From the NCBI GenBank assembly GCA_022702705.1, contig CM040423.1:113889738-113953737 (forward strand): 64,000 nt of DNA. Reading direction: 5' to 3'. Positions 44,761 to 58,444 of the stretch are shown piece after piece; position 1 is the stretch's first letter; every line of letters starts with the position of its first letter. The DNA is from Papilionanthe hookeriana x Papilionanthe teres. Its lineage: Eukaryota > Streptophyta > Magnoliopsida > Asparagales > Orchidaceae. The position numbers and the translations under genes were made by a program. The notes below the pieces were generated by a model. The model saw nothing but the letters and a program-made list of their open reading frames with translations, was not told the DNA's origin and made no database searches.

Positions 44761-46253
44761 TGCATTTTACTTTTCTTGCATGATAAAACAACAGTTGCAT
44801 GAAAACCCACACCTTTAGGATAGCCCCTAAAACCGAAACCAAAATTAAGTTAAAAGTCATCGCAAGATAAAATTCACCGCCACAACATTTCAAAATATAA
44901 AACAACTCAAAATTTAATCACAAACGTAACACAAAACTACAATTACAACTAAATTAAAACGTCCCGTTGGATGATCGGGAATACCTCGGATGATGTAACC
45001 TACGTGTTGCTAACGGGATTTCCCACGGTCTAAATGAAAGTGTGGAACTCATTCAACTGAGTTTAGCAAATTCATCCGGACTAAGTGAATCCGATAAAAA
45101 TAATGATGCCGGAAGGATGGAACCGCGGGATCTTAACCGGTGTCGTTATAATCAACTTTAAGATTTGTTTTAAATAAAACATAAAAAACACCTGAAATTA
45201 AGATTTTCTCTAAACCAAAACACTTTTCTCAACTCCCGATTTATGATTTCTAAAACTAAACCTCTCGCAACAACAAGGAGCTCGGAGCATGGTGGGCAAG
45301 CACGACCATCGTCATCAAGCAAAACCCGAGTCTACTTCAGCGAAAACTTTCCTAGAATTAAAACAACCAAGCCATAGGACTTCGAGGTAGCTTGCCTAGT
45401 GCAACATGAATCCTCAACTCTTCGTTAGGCATTTGCATTGCAAATTAAGCCCTAACCGGTCTTAGGATTCCGAGGTAGTCGTCCAATACGACAATAAACC
45501 CTCACATCTTCTAGGCTATTTGTTTGATTTTATCATACAAATATAAGCCCTAATTAATTAAAATTGGCAAGATTGAAATATCAAATAAACATTAGGACTT
45601 TCCTAAATTCAAGACAAACAATAGGATAATCGGGAAATTATCGAAGTTCACTTCGAATCGATGATTTCTCCTACCTCTCTTCCTTCGGATTCACAAAACA
45701 AAATGTTCCAAAAATTTGATCCATTCCCTATTGAAACTCCAAAATTCAATCTTCGAAAACCTTAAACTTTGAAATTCTTGAGAGCAGAATCATTGATTAT
45801 TATCGAGAGTTTTCTTAGGTGATTCCCGTCACTTAAGATGTAATTAACTATAGGGGCTTGCCCTTATAGGGAATTTTAAAGAACCTGAGTAATATAAACC
45901 CCGTTTAATGTTTTCATATTAAGCTGGGGAAACTTGTCGGCTTATAAAATTGGTTCGCAGACCAAACGGATGTCACTAATCTTCTAGTTTATTTAATCAA
46001 GCCCCACCATCAAGCGCTGTGTCTATCCTTAGGGATAGATACACGGCTTGTGGTGCGGTGCTCGTTTATATAAACTATTTGGGATGTGAGATCGGTTTAA
46101 TCTCATATCTTAAAACCTTCAAATTTAAAATTATTTTCAAAATCAAATACTACTTTTCAAATTATTTATTTTAATTAAATTAAAAATTCGCCGACAGATT
46201 TCTGTTAGGCGACCCCTCTTCAAAATACAACACAACCCTAAAATATGCCGACA

Positions 46254-47040
46254 GAGAGTAAAGAGTGTTTTTATAATTTCCCAATAGGTGCATAATTGTC
46301 TCTTCAAAAGAGTCCATATTCAATGACTCTTCCAAAGTATGTCTCATGTGCCTCTTTAAAATTTTCCATATTTAATGTATCTTCCAAAGGGTGCCTCTCT
46401 TCAAAAATAACTCCTTCTAACCAAAAGACACACCCCTTCACTCCAAGAGATACATCTTTCACTTATAACTTCAATAACCACCTTCTAACCACCCCATATA
46501 ATTCTAGAAAGTCTATTTTATCATTCCTAACAAATTCCCCAAGAGACACTTCACAACGCTTCAAAAATCGTCCAAATCTGACATTTCTTCAAGAAGATAT
46601 GGAAAAAACCGTCATCAACTGTTTTATGGTTCCAAAGCACTAGTTTGGTGGTGCCTAGGCTCCACCTTACGTGCAGCTCCACTGTTTTGCTCTTTTTGAC
46701 TCCGTTTTGCCCCATTTCAATTGCATTTTTCTCCTAACATATATACCTACAAGATAGATATACAAATAAAGTGTAATTTCATTCAAATATATGTGATAAA
46801 TGTAAATTATATTAAGCATAGAAAGATATATTAAAATTTGTCAGGTCATAATTTCCTTTCTTGCTCGTTTTGGCTCTGAATTACACCGTTTTTACTTCAT
46901 TTTTGTTCTTTTTTCTCCAATCACTCCAAATTCTTTAATCTGATGTACCTACAACCAAAAACACTAGAAAACATACCTTTATACTGCAATATCATATAAA
47001 ATTTAGCATAAAAAATAGTACATTTTTAGGTGGATCAACT
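46254..47040 (-). repeat. Reverse-strand pieces of second LTR-type family
   Basis: On the reverse strand, 46,640-47,040 contains two copies of the block GGTTGTAGGTACATCA followed by AAAAATGAAGTAAAAACGG and GGAGCCTAGGCACC. This is homologous to the block at 62,319-62,440. The part 46,254-46,640 contains GATACATTAAATATGGAAAA and TTTTAAAGAGGCACATGAGA, like 62,905-62,945. It is cut by the end of element C at 46,253. Confidence 0.55.
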
Positions 47041-47750
47041 CCTACAAGGGGAGGATAGACCCAATTAACCAAGTAGTGTCTTTCAATTCATTGGTTGTTG
47101 TACTTCATATTGATGATTGTATACTGTGTCATCTCTTCTTAACCACTATGATTGAGCTGACTCTTTGATTGTTCAAAATGTCTATCGTCTAAAAACATCC
47201 CGAGTTACTATAAGTTCAAATGGCTCTTCATTTTTCACTTCTCAAATGTACAGAAACAAAGGAAGGACTAATACAACATGCTCGACATTAGACATGAAGT
47301 AAACGAGATCTTATAGGACCATATCACTCGTTTTTAGAATGAGATGCTAAAAGTGAGAAACCCGAAATACAAAATAGCCAGAACAGCCCTGAAATGAGGT
47401 GTCTCGAGTAAGCGGCTCAACTATAAATTAAACTTGATTAAACCAACTACTTGAGTAGAAGTGTTATAAATGATAAAGGAGCACATACTCTCTAAGGAAG
47501 TCCTCCAGAAATCTTTAGAGGCTAAGTCAGGATCTTCTAAAAACCCACCAAAATAATAGAAGGAGAGGGGTGAATCACAAAGGGTGAGAGACAGGTATTC
47601 CTCCTTTGGTGGCCTAAGCAGCAACTCTCGGTGCTAGGATCAGCAGGGAAATAATCGGAGGCTGTGAATCGAAACGACACTCTGTTCGGCAATTGACTTG
47701 ATGTTATGGGCGAATGTATTACTACTAAATACACAAGGCTTGACACCCCT
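47041..47750. other. Unassigned sequence
   Basis: This is mixed-composition DNA between the second-family pieces and the old LTR D. The short ORFs (for example 47,421-47,624 on the reverse strand) have no family features. I see no repeat link to the rest of the window. Confidence 0.5.
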
Positions 47751-49020
47751 TGTCGGCCGTTAAAAATTATTTCTCCATTAGAGGTGTGAGGTTTGATATT
47801 TTTGAAAAGGTTTAAAGTATAGTTTCATAAAGAAAATATGAATTTGATTTAATTTAATATGTATATATGGATTTTGAAAGTAATATTTTAATTTTGAAGA
47901 ATACAAAATCAAACCGATCTCATATAAATAATAGTTTAAATAATCAAGCATTTCACTGCAAAACATGTATTTATCCAGAAGAATTAGTACATGACTTGAG
48001 GTGAAGCTTGATCACATAAACAAAAGAACTTATGATATCCGTTTGATCTGCAAACCAATTTTGACCGACAATTTCCCCTGTCTAATATGAAGGAATTAGA
48101 TAGTGTTTATATTAATATGGGGTCTTTAAGTTTCCTATAAGGGCAAACCCCTATAGTTAATTACATCTTAGGTAACTGAAGTCAACTAGGAAAATTCACC
48201 TAGGAAAACTCTTGATATAGATCAGGAAATATTTATATTCATGACTTCCAATAGTAATGTTTTCAAAAAAAATGTGATAGTCGAAAACTCAATAGGTGAA
48301 TGGCGCAAAGAAAAGGTGAGGATTTATGCTGTGCTAGGTAAGTTACCTTGAAGTCCTATGGCTTGTCATTTTAATTTCTAGAGAATTGTTTTGTTGATGT
48401 AGACTAGTTTTGTTGTTGAAAATAGTCGTGCTGCCGACTATGCATACTCCAAGCTCCTCATCGTAGTAGGTTTAGTTTAAAGAGGTGGCAATTGGGGAGA
48501 AAAGAGAAGTCTTTTGTTTTGGAAATATTTAAATTGAGGTGTCTTAATATTTTATTAGGGGAACATCAAAGTTGATTATAGAAACACCAGTTAAGATCTC
48601 ACGGTTCCTTCATCCCAACTCGTTATTTTCATCGGATTCACTTAGTCCAAATGAATTTACTAAACTCAACTTAAAAACTTCCATATTTTCATTTAGACTA
48701 TGGGAAACCCCGTTAGCAACACGTTGGTTACCTCTTCCAACGGATTTCCGATCATCCAATGAGACGTTTAAATTTAGTTACAGTTGTGGTTTTTGTTTTG
48801 TTTGTGATCAAATTTTGAGTTGTTTTATATTTTTGAATGTTGTGGCGGTGAATTTTATCTTGTCTTGATTTTTAATTTTGATTTTGGTCTCAGTTTTGTG
48901 ACTATCCTAAAGGGTTTCAATTTTCATGCAGGGTGACATTATTGTTTAACATGCAAATTTGCAAGAAAATAAAGTACAGTAGGGTGCAGGTAAGTAAATT
49001 GCAATAAAATAAAAGCATAC

Positions 49021-49046
49021 CTGGTAGGTCTTCCCATCATCTCCTC
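49021..49046 (-). other. Putative 26-nt micro-exon in diverged LTR D
   Basis: The reverse strand reads TTTCAG, then 26 nt ending CCTACCAG, then GTATGC. The length equals that in the younger LTRs although the first bases differ. Confidence 0.35.
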
Positions 49047-50942
49047 CTGAAACTTTAGTATTCTTACAATAAACATTTATTTTGTAGGGAAGTAAAGCTC
49101 TATGGATATGTTCATCATGAACTTACAAAGTTCTAGGTCATAACTCGAAGAATTTTATTCAAGTATGAGACTTCTTCATTTAATAAATATAATAGGTACA
49201 ATGGTCCTACAAAGTGTCTAAAAGATTTGTGAAACGGTCCAGGAAAAACCCAGATATTTTACAATACTTTTGAACTTCCTTGAGGCCCTTTTGGACTTAT
49301 TATAGTTATTAAATGATTTATCTATTTCATACCCTTATGCTCAGTGAGCAAATGGTTTTAGTCATCTCGAAAGGCGGGGCTGTTATCATTTGGTGCTTTA
49401 CTTAGGAATTATGTGGGTGGGCCATTAAAGGCAAAATTAACTTAAGGAAGAATTTATCAAATTTTGATGAGCTTGTCATATTTTAAAAGGTAGTTTAAGA
49501 TTAATCATCTTTTCTTTTCTAACTCTTGTTAGTTAATTCTTTTGATTAAACCTAGCTCATTACTAAGCCCTTAAGATTTAGTGGGTATTTTTATGTCTTT
49601 AGAAAAGGAAATCTTATGACTTTCATGATTATGGTCCTTATCAAAATATTGATTTATCAATTAAACATCAAATGAAGGGGAATTGAATTAGTGGAATATT
49701 AACTTCCAAAATCAACCCATAACCTTAAGGTTCTTGTAATTTGATTTTTCTTTCAAATTATAACAATTAAGGAAATTTAAATATTTAATTTTGATGTGAT
49801 AAAATTGCAATGGGTTTCTACCATTTGTCCCTTAATGTTTCAATCATCCAACATAATAATTAAGATTTTTTCCCATGTTGATTAAGCCTAAATATTAATT
49901 AAGGCTAAATTTTCCAAAATTACAATTTTACCCTCAAGGCGTTTATCACATCATAATTCATTAAATATAGCTTAAGTTACTTTGAAATTGATATGTAACC
50001 CCACTTATTGGTTAATTAAGACATTAGAGGAGAAAATGTGATTTTTTAAATTTTGATTAAATTTATATATTTATTTTAATGAAAAATAAGGGTTTTCAAT
50101 GAAAATTCAATAACTTGTCCAAAACAAAACATATGATTTTGAAATTTTTATTGGAGGTAGACCTAGACTAGAGAACAACTTGGACCAAATTTCATGATTT
50201 TTTGAGCTTTAATTTATTTATAAAAATTATTTTAATTTATGGGGTTTTAATTAATCATAAAATATTTTAAAGGTTTAAAATTCAATTTTATATTTTTCTT
50301 AAATCCCTCTAAGATCAAGGAACCCAAAGAAATAAATTTTATATTTTTTTTATTTTTATTTTAATTACTAGAATTATTTTAGTGGAAAATTAAGAAAATT
50401 CATTTTTAGCTTTTTGAAAGTTAATTTAAGCCTTTAAAATTTGATATTTTTATTTTGAAGCTTAGGAAAAATATGGGGATGGTTCCTAAGTGATTAGGAG
50501 ACCAAATGTGATAATTTGACCATTTTTAATATTTTTGTGATTTTTATTATTTTTTAATTATTTAAATATTTAGAATATGATTAAAAATGAAAATTGTGTA
50601 AAAATCTCAATTTAATTTAAAAACAAATCCTTTGATCATAAAGAACTCTCAAAACTAATTTTATTATTTTTTGAGTTATATTTTAATTATTAAAATTAGT
50701 TTAATGTTCAAAATTATTATTTCACTTAAAAAAATTCATTTAAGTGACTAAATGAATTCCAAATGCCATGAAACTTTTATGGGGAGTTCTCTGACCTTTA
50801 AAATACAATGGAGAATTGTATTTGGATTATTTCCATATTTAGTGAACTCAAATTAATTTAAATTTAGTTTTAAACCATGTTAATGATTAGGTCATTTCTT
50901 CATCACCCATGAGAATTTTATCCTAGGGTCCTCTGGTCATGG

Positions 50943-50947
50943 GGAGC
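50943..50947. other. Left target-site copy flanking solo LTR E
   Basis: GGAGC, corresponding to GAAAC at 58,445-58,449. Uninterrupted family LTRs read AAGAAACATCACC at this point (about 3,500), so the right copy is the ancestral form and the left has two A-to-G changes. Confidence 0.6.
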
Positions 50948-50951
50948 TGTT

Positions 50952-50972
50952 GACCTCATTTTTGATGAGGTC
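50952..50972 (+). other. LTR-terminal hairpin, solo LTR E
   Basis: GACCTCAT-TTTTG-ATGAGGTC, identical to the C 3' LTR. Confidence 0.7.
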
Positions 50973-53302
50973 TTCTCTTCTTCTTTTTAGTACTTAGGAT
51001 CTAGCCTCAGGCTTTTCCTTTGACTATCTTAGAGGATTAGAATTGGGACCCACCACTTAGAAATTCAAACCACTTCTTAAATCCCCGCAAACTCCACAAA
51101 CTTGACCGTAGACCCCTATCACCTGAGGGTTGAAACCAAATGTGGAAGTTTAATGGATGAGTTCCTATAGGACTCTTCGGCCTTAGGATCGCACTCTAGG
51201 TGGCCTGGTCCGGTGAGGGCTGACCTACACACACACTACATTTATACACTACGAGTTTCACACACCTCCTAAAACACACCCATACCTAACTCGACCTCCC
51301 GACTCATGAAGGTGATTCACATGGATGGTCCTTAACCCCTAAGCCCTCGCTAAGAGGGTTAGGAACAACATAGTGGATGCCTCAAATGAGTCCCTTCATG
51401 GCTCATGTGGGCTTGATATGACTTCATGGCTCAACCAAAATGATTTCATTCCACTTACAATTACTCAATCTTCAATTTTGCAAATTTTTAATTTTTGACC
51501 CCCGGGACCCTACACCCGCCTAGCCTACCCAAAGCCCTTGAAAATTACCCAAATTTTTCAAAATTTCCAAATCACCCAAAATTCCCCAAAATTAACCTTG
51601 AAAATTTCCTCACCAATCAAGTTGATCATCCATAGCCAAAAATACCAAAAATTCCAAAAATACCTCCCAATACCCTCCAAATACCCAAAATACCCCTCTT
51701 GACCCAAAAATCCAAAAATTCAGAAAATTACCAGAAAATTTCAGAAAAGCCCAAATATTTCCAATTTCATTTTGTTCAACTACACTATGGGCCAATTTTG
51801 TCAATTTACCCTACTTTTGTCAAAACCCCCAATTTGACCCATTTTAACCCAAAATGAACCTAATGTCAAGCCAAACCTACCCAATTGACCCAAATTCTGG
51901 TCCAATTCAATTATAAACTTCAATTTAACATTCCCAACACCAATCTAGACCAGATCCAAGTCCAATTTGATTGACATTTGAATCCAATTTCACTTTTGGC
52001 CTTAAAGCCCAATTTGGACCCATGACCCAAACCTAACCCAAACTAACCCAATTCAACTCCAATTAACCCCAAGTCTTTTCTAAACCATCCTTAAAATCAC
52101 CACAAACAAAATACTAACATGATTTACCAAAAATTTAGACGCAAACCCCACTCAAATTCAACCCAAAGCCAAAAAGCCCAATTTTGACCTAAACCCAAAC
52201 CGGACCCAAATCAGCCCAAACCCCAAAATCAAAACCCAACCAAAGTCAAAACCTCTTTGAAACACTCCCATAAAAATTTCCCAACATTAATTTTACATCA
52301 ATTTGAACCCTAGCCCAACATTGGCCCAAGTTAGCCCAATTTGACCTACATTGGCCCATTTACCAAAGAGGTCCAAACCCAACCCAATTCATGCCCAAAC
52401 CACTTCAAATTTATTCCAAATCATTCATGAAACCTTCCTAAATTAAATTAAACACTTATTGGATCCAATCCTTTACAAAATTAACAACCTAAAATTTTTT
52501 TTGAAATCCAAAAGCCCATTCCTAAAATAATTTCAAAAGTCCAAACCCATCCTAAGGCCCACATTACAATCTCATCTCATCCTCACTCAATTAAAATCAT
52601 CCCTAAGTTCTAAATTAGCCATCAAATTTTTCTAAACTAAGCCATATGCCAAATCCTATCAAATCACCCCTAAATTACCAAAATTCCTAAAAACCTCTTT
52701 CTTGAAAGTTGACTTAGCTTTTTCCAAGCCAAAGGTGAGCCATGAAGCCATGCATGAGCCACATGTGAGCCATAAAAGCCTTGGACACTTCACCATACCC
52801 AAAATGGCAAGAGCAGGGGACCCTTTAATGATTCTCTTAAGAGTGATTAACCACTCCCATGTCTCCCCTAACTCTTGCTTAAGCTTAATTGTACTTGGAT
52901 TGTGACTTGACCCCACTAATCAAGCTGATCCAAGTGACTTTCCCTTCAGCCCAAATTGGCCTTGGATGGTGGAACTAACCCAAAACCAAGGGTTAACCCA
53001 TTTAGACCCAAAACTAGCCCTTTCCCATTCCACTTTGATTCAAACCATTTACACATGTCCATGGCCGATTGATCGCACAAACCTCCGGTCCCGACCCACC
53101 TGGACCCGAGGGTGACCCATGCCTGCCGGCCAGCCCGCCCGGGTCGCCGGAAAACACCATGGCCGAGACCTCGGGAGGAGCCAAAGTTTGGAATTCCCAC
53201 CGCCGAGGTGCCCCATCCCCGAGTGGACATCGCAGCTGTTCTTCTCTTGCCAAGAGCAGTCGATCCCGTCTCCTAACTCCCCCAGGAGGCCCTTCGACCT
53301 CT

Positions 53303-53316
53303 CCTATTTAAACACC
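53303..53316 (+). promoter_or_regulatory. TATA-type LTR promoter, solo LTR E
   Basis: CCTATTTAAACACC is at the conserved place, about 2.36 kb from the LTR start. Confidence 0.55.
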
Positions 53317-53864
53317 CCCTCTCTCGGCCATGGGAGAGGTGTTGAACCAACCTTAAGGAAACTCTGCCAAAATCATTCCAGACCACTCTCTACACATAGA
53401 GCAATTGATTCCCACTGGATTCCAACCCCAATTCTCAGCACCAAACCAGGACACTTCTTCACAGTGGATCAATCCCCAATTTGATTGATCCTACACCTTC
53501 ACCAGACCAAGGGAAGAAGTCCACCAGCAAAAGCCCCCTCTCCAGGCCACGCATCCGTTCCGGACTCCAAGCCTTGTAATCGGTCGTGGTCGAAATCCTA
53601 CCGTGACAATTCACTGTGCCGGGAGACTTCATCCGGAGCTTGCCGGGACGCAATCGAAGGTGACACAACCCTCAGATCAAAGCCACACTTCTCTGAGCAA
53701 AGGTATGGCCTCACCCTTCTTCCCGAGCTTCTGAACATTCTCCATTTTTATTGAGTCAATTTCATGCCACATAAAACCATATGGATGTGTTCATCTTCTC
53801 GAGACAAATCCATAGAGCATAAGAACGTTCAATTTGGTCGAGTATCGAGTGAGATCTTGGGCAC

Positions 53865-54085
53865 AGAAGATGGACGGTTCTCGGGCTAGGAGGCTTGGGG
53901 ACGATGAACGGATGTCGTTCATTTAATACACGCGCGGACGGACGGCTCAGATGGCGTCGGACCAGGAGATGATACGTGAACCGCGGGCCGCGTGGCGCTG
54001 AGTAGGAAGGCGGCGTCGAATGGGAGCGCGCCGCGTGGCCGTTCGGAGATGCCGAGGATGGCGTGGCGCCGCGTGGATAAGTAGG
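53865..54085 (+). other. CpG-rich leader segment, solo LTR E
   Basis: GC-rich stretch with CGCGCGGACGGACGG and GGCGCCGCGTGG. It has somewhat fewer CpG than in C. Confidence 0.65.
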
Positions 54086-55859
54086 AAATTAGGGTATTTT
54101 TTGATTTATTTAATTCCCTAAACTTCAAAAATGCATAACTTTGTGTAGGAAAATCAGAAAAATAAAATAAAAATACCCTCTTGCTCAGTGAACAGAGGAG
54201 AATAATTTGGAAAAGAAATCATTTAATTTTACCAAGTATTTTATTTTTAATTATTTATTTACTCTCTACACTATTTCAATTCTCCATGCATGTATACAAT
54301 TCACCATGACATGAGACCATAGAGCTTTTGAAGCCTCCGAATTTGGGAACATTCTCCGAATTTTCCAAAGTCGTAGGCCATCACTATGAAGAGTTATTGA
54401 TTTTTCAACTCTAGGTTGCTAGTTTGAGTATTTTAATTCCAATAATTAGCATGTTATGAAAGAAATTCTAGGAAAATTTGGTGATGTTTATTATGACTAG
54501 AGGAACCTAGGAAAAATAGGTTTTGAATTAATCCACTTGGAATAACCCTAATTGGCTTAAACACCCAAAATGGGTCCTTAATTAATTAGAGCTAATCATA
54601 CATCAAATTGACTTGAAAACAATTCTCCACTGACCTTTAGGATCATAGGAACCGACCATAAAAATTTGAAGTCAATTGGACTTGGTTAGCCCCACCAAAT
54701 GGGTTGATTAAATCATTTAGCTAAGTTAAACTTTAAAAATTCGTAACTTCCAAAATACTTTTCAAAAATTCACCAAATTGGTTTTGGAGCCTCTCTGATA
54801 TCAGAAGAATTTAAGAAAAATAAAATTACAATTTTTCAAAAAAGTTGATTTTCTTACATTATTTTAATATTTTAATAATTAAAAAATAATAAAAATCACA
54901 AAAATAATAAAATTCACCAAAATGTCACATTTTAAATTTTAATCACTTAGGAACAAACCCCATATTTTTCTTAAGTCTCTATAATGAGATATTAAATTTT
55001 AAAGCCCTAAGTATAATGAGATATTAAATTTTAAAGCCCTAAGGTAATTTTAAAATTAAAAAAATGTATATTTTTAGTATTTCCACTAAAATAATTTTAA
55101 TAAATCAAAGATAAATAAGAAAATTATAAAAATTGATCCTCTGGTTTCCTTGATATCAGAGAGATTTTTGAAAAATATAAAATTCATTTTTCAACCTCTA
55201 TTTTATTTTTAAATTAATTAATACTTCAAAACTCAAAATAATTATAATAAAAAGAATATAATTCGAAAAATCTCCAAAATTGGTCCAAGTGATCCTCTAG
55301 TCATTAGAAATGTCCCATAATTTTCTTAAGGACAGAAACTTTCTCTTTGTCATATTATTAAATTTTCCTTTTAAATCCCTATTTTTCACCAAAAATAATT
55401 ACATAAATAAATTAAATACAGAAAAATCACATTTTCTTCTCTCATGCCTTTATTGACATATGGGTGAAGTCACATAAATATTTCAAATTCATTTGAGCTC
55501 AATTTAGTGAGTTATGGAATTAGTAAGCTTGAAGGGCAAAATGGTAATTAAAATTTTAACCATTAATTAAAACTTTAGGCTTAATAAAATGAAAAAGTGA
55601 AATATTTGATCTTAATCTGATTTGGATGATTGAAATTTAAATAATTAAAGGGTAGAAACCTATTAAACAATTTAAAAATAAGTGAAATAAACCTTAATTA
55701 AATAATTGATTAAATTTGGAAGAATAATAAAATTGGAATTATTAAAATAGGGATATTATTAGGAAGAGATTTGTTCTTGAATTTATGAATCCCTAAATTA
55801 ATCATCTCAATAATATTTAATTCCTAATTAAAATGATAATCCAAATTTAAGATTTAAAA

Positions 55860-56335
55860 TGCTAAAAGACTTAATCATTAAATTAAATTAAAGTTAAATT
55901 ATTTAAAATTTCAATTAAATTAATATTTTAATAATTAAAATTAAATCATCTTTAAAATAAAATAAAATAAAATAAAATAAAATAAAATAAAATATTAAAT
56001 TAAAATTAAAAATAAAATTAAATTAAAGTTTAAATTAAATTAAATTAAATTAAAAAAAATTAAATTAAAACATATTAAATTTAATTAAATTAAATTAAAT
56101 AAAATTAAATTAAAACATATTAAATTAAATTAAATTAAATTAAAATAAATCAAATTAAATTAAAATTAAATCAAATTAAATTAAATTAAATTAAATCATA
56201 TCAAATCAAATTAAATTAAATTAAATTAAATTAAATAATTGAATCAAGTTAAAATTAAAAATTAGATTAAATTAAATTAAAATTAAAACAAAACCAAATT
56301 AAATTAAATTAAAGTTAAATTAAATTGAATTAAAA
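55860..56335. repeat. TTAAA pentamer tract, solo LTR E
   Basis: This is the longest of the pentamer tracts, including an AAAAT run at 55,955-55,992. It is low complexity with no genes. Confidence 0.85.
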
Positions 56336-56874
56336 AATAACATCACCTAAGACATAAAGAAATTCAAAAATAAAACAACTTGAACACTATTCCAAATTTA
56401 AACCCACTAACTAAAATTAAATCATAAACCATTTGAACATCAGTTTGCCCTCGAAGGCTTTTGTTGTCATAACTCCTAAACAGAACGTTAAATGAAATGT
56501 TACTTCCCTCATAGGATATTTAAATGTCCTAGTTCACTGAGTAAGATAACAACAAAACTTGAACTCTCGGACGATTAATTCATTTGTATGATTAAATTCA
56601 TTTGGTCTTAAAATAATTCTAGCAATATTGAAAAGATGTTTAAGACTCGTCTTAAGCACTTCCTCGATATGATGGGATATTTATAAGAACAATTGAACTT
56701 AATTGTTCTTTGATGAAGAAAATCATCCTCAAACCAAAACACAAGAACCTAGACGCCATAGGAGATGACTAGCTATAGGATTAGGAACTTGGTAGAAAAC
56801 CATAACCCTTCCCTTAGTTTTACCTAGGAACTTGTTCTAAATGCTTAAATATTCTAAATTGTGTTTAAGTGCAG

Positions 56875-56900
56875 CTTGAGATGACGGGAAGACCCTCCAG
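56875..56900 (+). other. Putative 26-nt leader micro-exon, solo LTR E
   Basis: Bounded by GTGCAG and GTACGC, with the same length as in B, C and D. Confidence 0.4.
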
Positions 56901-58444
56901 GTACGCTTTTATTTTGTTGCAATTTACTTTATTGCAATTTACTTAATCGCATCGCACTTACATTTCTTGCATGATAAACAATCGTTGCATGAAAACCCAC
57001 ACTTTTAGGATAGTCCCTAAAACTGAAACCAAAACTAAATTAAAAGTCATTGCAAGATAAAATTCACCGCCACAACATTTCAAAATATAAAACAAGTCAA
57101 AATTTAATCACAAACAGAACACAAAACTACAATTACAACTAAATTAAAACGTCCTGTTGGATGATCGGGAATACCTCGGATGATGTAACCTACGTGTTGC
57201 TAACGGGATTTCCCACGGTGCTAAATGAAAGTGTGGAACTCATTTAGTTGAGTTTAGCAAATTCATCTGGACTAAGTGAATCCTATAAAAATAACGATGC
57301 CGGAAGGATGGAACCGTGGGATCTTAACCGGTGTTGTTATAATCAACTTTAAGATCTGTTTTAATTAAAACATAAAAACACTTGGGAATTAAGAATTTCT
57401 CTAAACCATAACACTTTTCTCATCTCCTGATTTATGACTTCTAAAACTAAACCTCTGCAATAACAAAGAGCTCGGAGCATGGTGGGCAGCACGGCCATCG
57501 TCATCAGCAAAACCTGAGTCTACTTCAGCAAAACTTTCTTAGAATTAAATAACCAAGCCATAGGATTTCGAGGTAGTTTGCTTAGTGCAACATAAACCCT
57601 CAACCTTTTGTTAGGCATTTGCATTGCAAATTAAGCCCTAACCGGTCTTAGGATTTCCGAGGTAGTCGTCTGATACGACATAAACCCTCACATCTTCAAG
57701 GCTATTTGTATGATCATGTCATACGAGCATAAGTCCTAATTAATTAAAATTGGCAAGATCAAAACATTAAATAAACATTAAGACTTTCCTAAATCCAAGC
57801 CAAACAATAATATAGTCGGGAAATTACCGAAGTTCGCTTCAAATCTGTAATTTCTCCTACTTTTCTTCCTTTGAATTCCCAAAATAAAATGTTCCAAATT
57901 TGATCTATTCCCTATTGAAATTCTAAAATTTAATCCCTTGAAAACTTAAACTTTGAGATTCTTGAGAGCAGAACTACTGATTATTATCGAGAGTTTTCTT
58001 AGGTGATTCTCGTCACTTAAGATGTAATTAACTATAGGGGGCTTGCCCTTATAGGGAATTTTAAGAACCCGAGTAATATAAACCCTACTTAATTCATTTA
58101 TATTAAGCAGGGGAACTTGTCGGCTTATAAAATTAGTTCGTAGACCAAACGGATGTCACAAACCTTTCTAGTTTATTTAATCGAGCCCTATTACCAAGCA
58201 GTGTGTCTATTCTTCGGGGTAGATACACGGTTTGTGGTGCGGTGCTCGTTTATATAAACTATTTGGGATGTGAAATCAGTTTGATTTCATATCTTGAAAT
58301 TTTCAAATTTAAAATTATTTTCAAAATTAAATGCTACTTTTCAAAATATTTATTTAAATTAAATTAAAAAAAAATTCGCCGACAATTTCTGTTAGGCGAC
58401 CCCCTTTTCAAAATAAAACACACAACCTAAAAATAATGCCGACA

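Larger units (their letters stand above)
18503..46253 (+). mobile_element. Giant Tat/Ogre-like LTR-retrotransposon C, both LTRs present
   Basis: Two direct repeats of about 7.3 kb (18,503-25,779 and 38,906-46,253) flank a 13.1-kb internal region. That region holds, in order, a primer-binding site, pre-gag coding, gag, protease, linker, RT, RNase H, second RNase H, integrase, AlkB-like module, short-motif repeats, 15 tandem units and a weak polypurine tract. LTR ends are TG...CGACA type. Total length is 27,751 bp, at the upper end of plant LTR elements. The bases flanking the two LTRs (tgctt on the left, gagag on the right) do not form a target duplication, so the ends may derive from a rearrangement. 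Frameshifts and stops interrupt every coding domain. Confidence 0.88.
38906..46253 (+). repeat. 3' LTR of element C
   Basis: This is a 7,348-bp LTR starting TGTCGACC and ending TGCCGACA. The terminal TGTCG/CGACA is a perfect 5-bp inverted repeat. It differs from the 5' LTR by many scattered substitutions and small indels but is collinear throughout. The flanking bases after the end are gagag. Confidence 0.92.
47751..50947 (-). repeat. Old LTR D of the giant family, 3' part (reverse strand)
   Basis: It starts on this strand with TGTCGGC (the reverse complement of the LTR end GCCGACA) and then matches the family LTR leftward-to-rightward in reverse: ACCGATCTCATAT near 47,915, CCCTATAGTTAATTACATC at 48,150, the TTTCATCGGATTCACTTAGT and GGGAAACCCCGTTAGCAACA block at 48,620-48,725, and the micro-exon at 49,021. 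It is much more diverged than B, C and E. It is interrupted at 50,947 by solo LTR E and resumes at 58,445. Confidence 0.82.
50948..58444 (+). mobile_element. Solo LTR E (7,497 bp) inserted in old LTR D
   Basis: This is a complete family LTR from TGTTGACC to TGCCGACA on the + strand with no internal region on either side. The flanks are the two halves of D and a decayed 5-bp duplication. It contains the hairpin (50,952-50,972), TATA box (53,303), CpG-rich segment (53,865-54,085), a long pentamer tract (55,860-56,335) and micro-exon (56,875-56,900). Such a structure is expected from recombination between the two LTRs of an inserted element. It is more diverged from C than B is. Confidence 0.9.

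Noticed and set aside
44636..44905. ORF with Cys-Lys-Lys-Val-Asn repeats, possible metal-binding peptide
   Set aside because: It is the translated 14-bp microrepeat of the LTR on the antisense strand.
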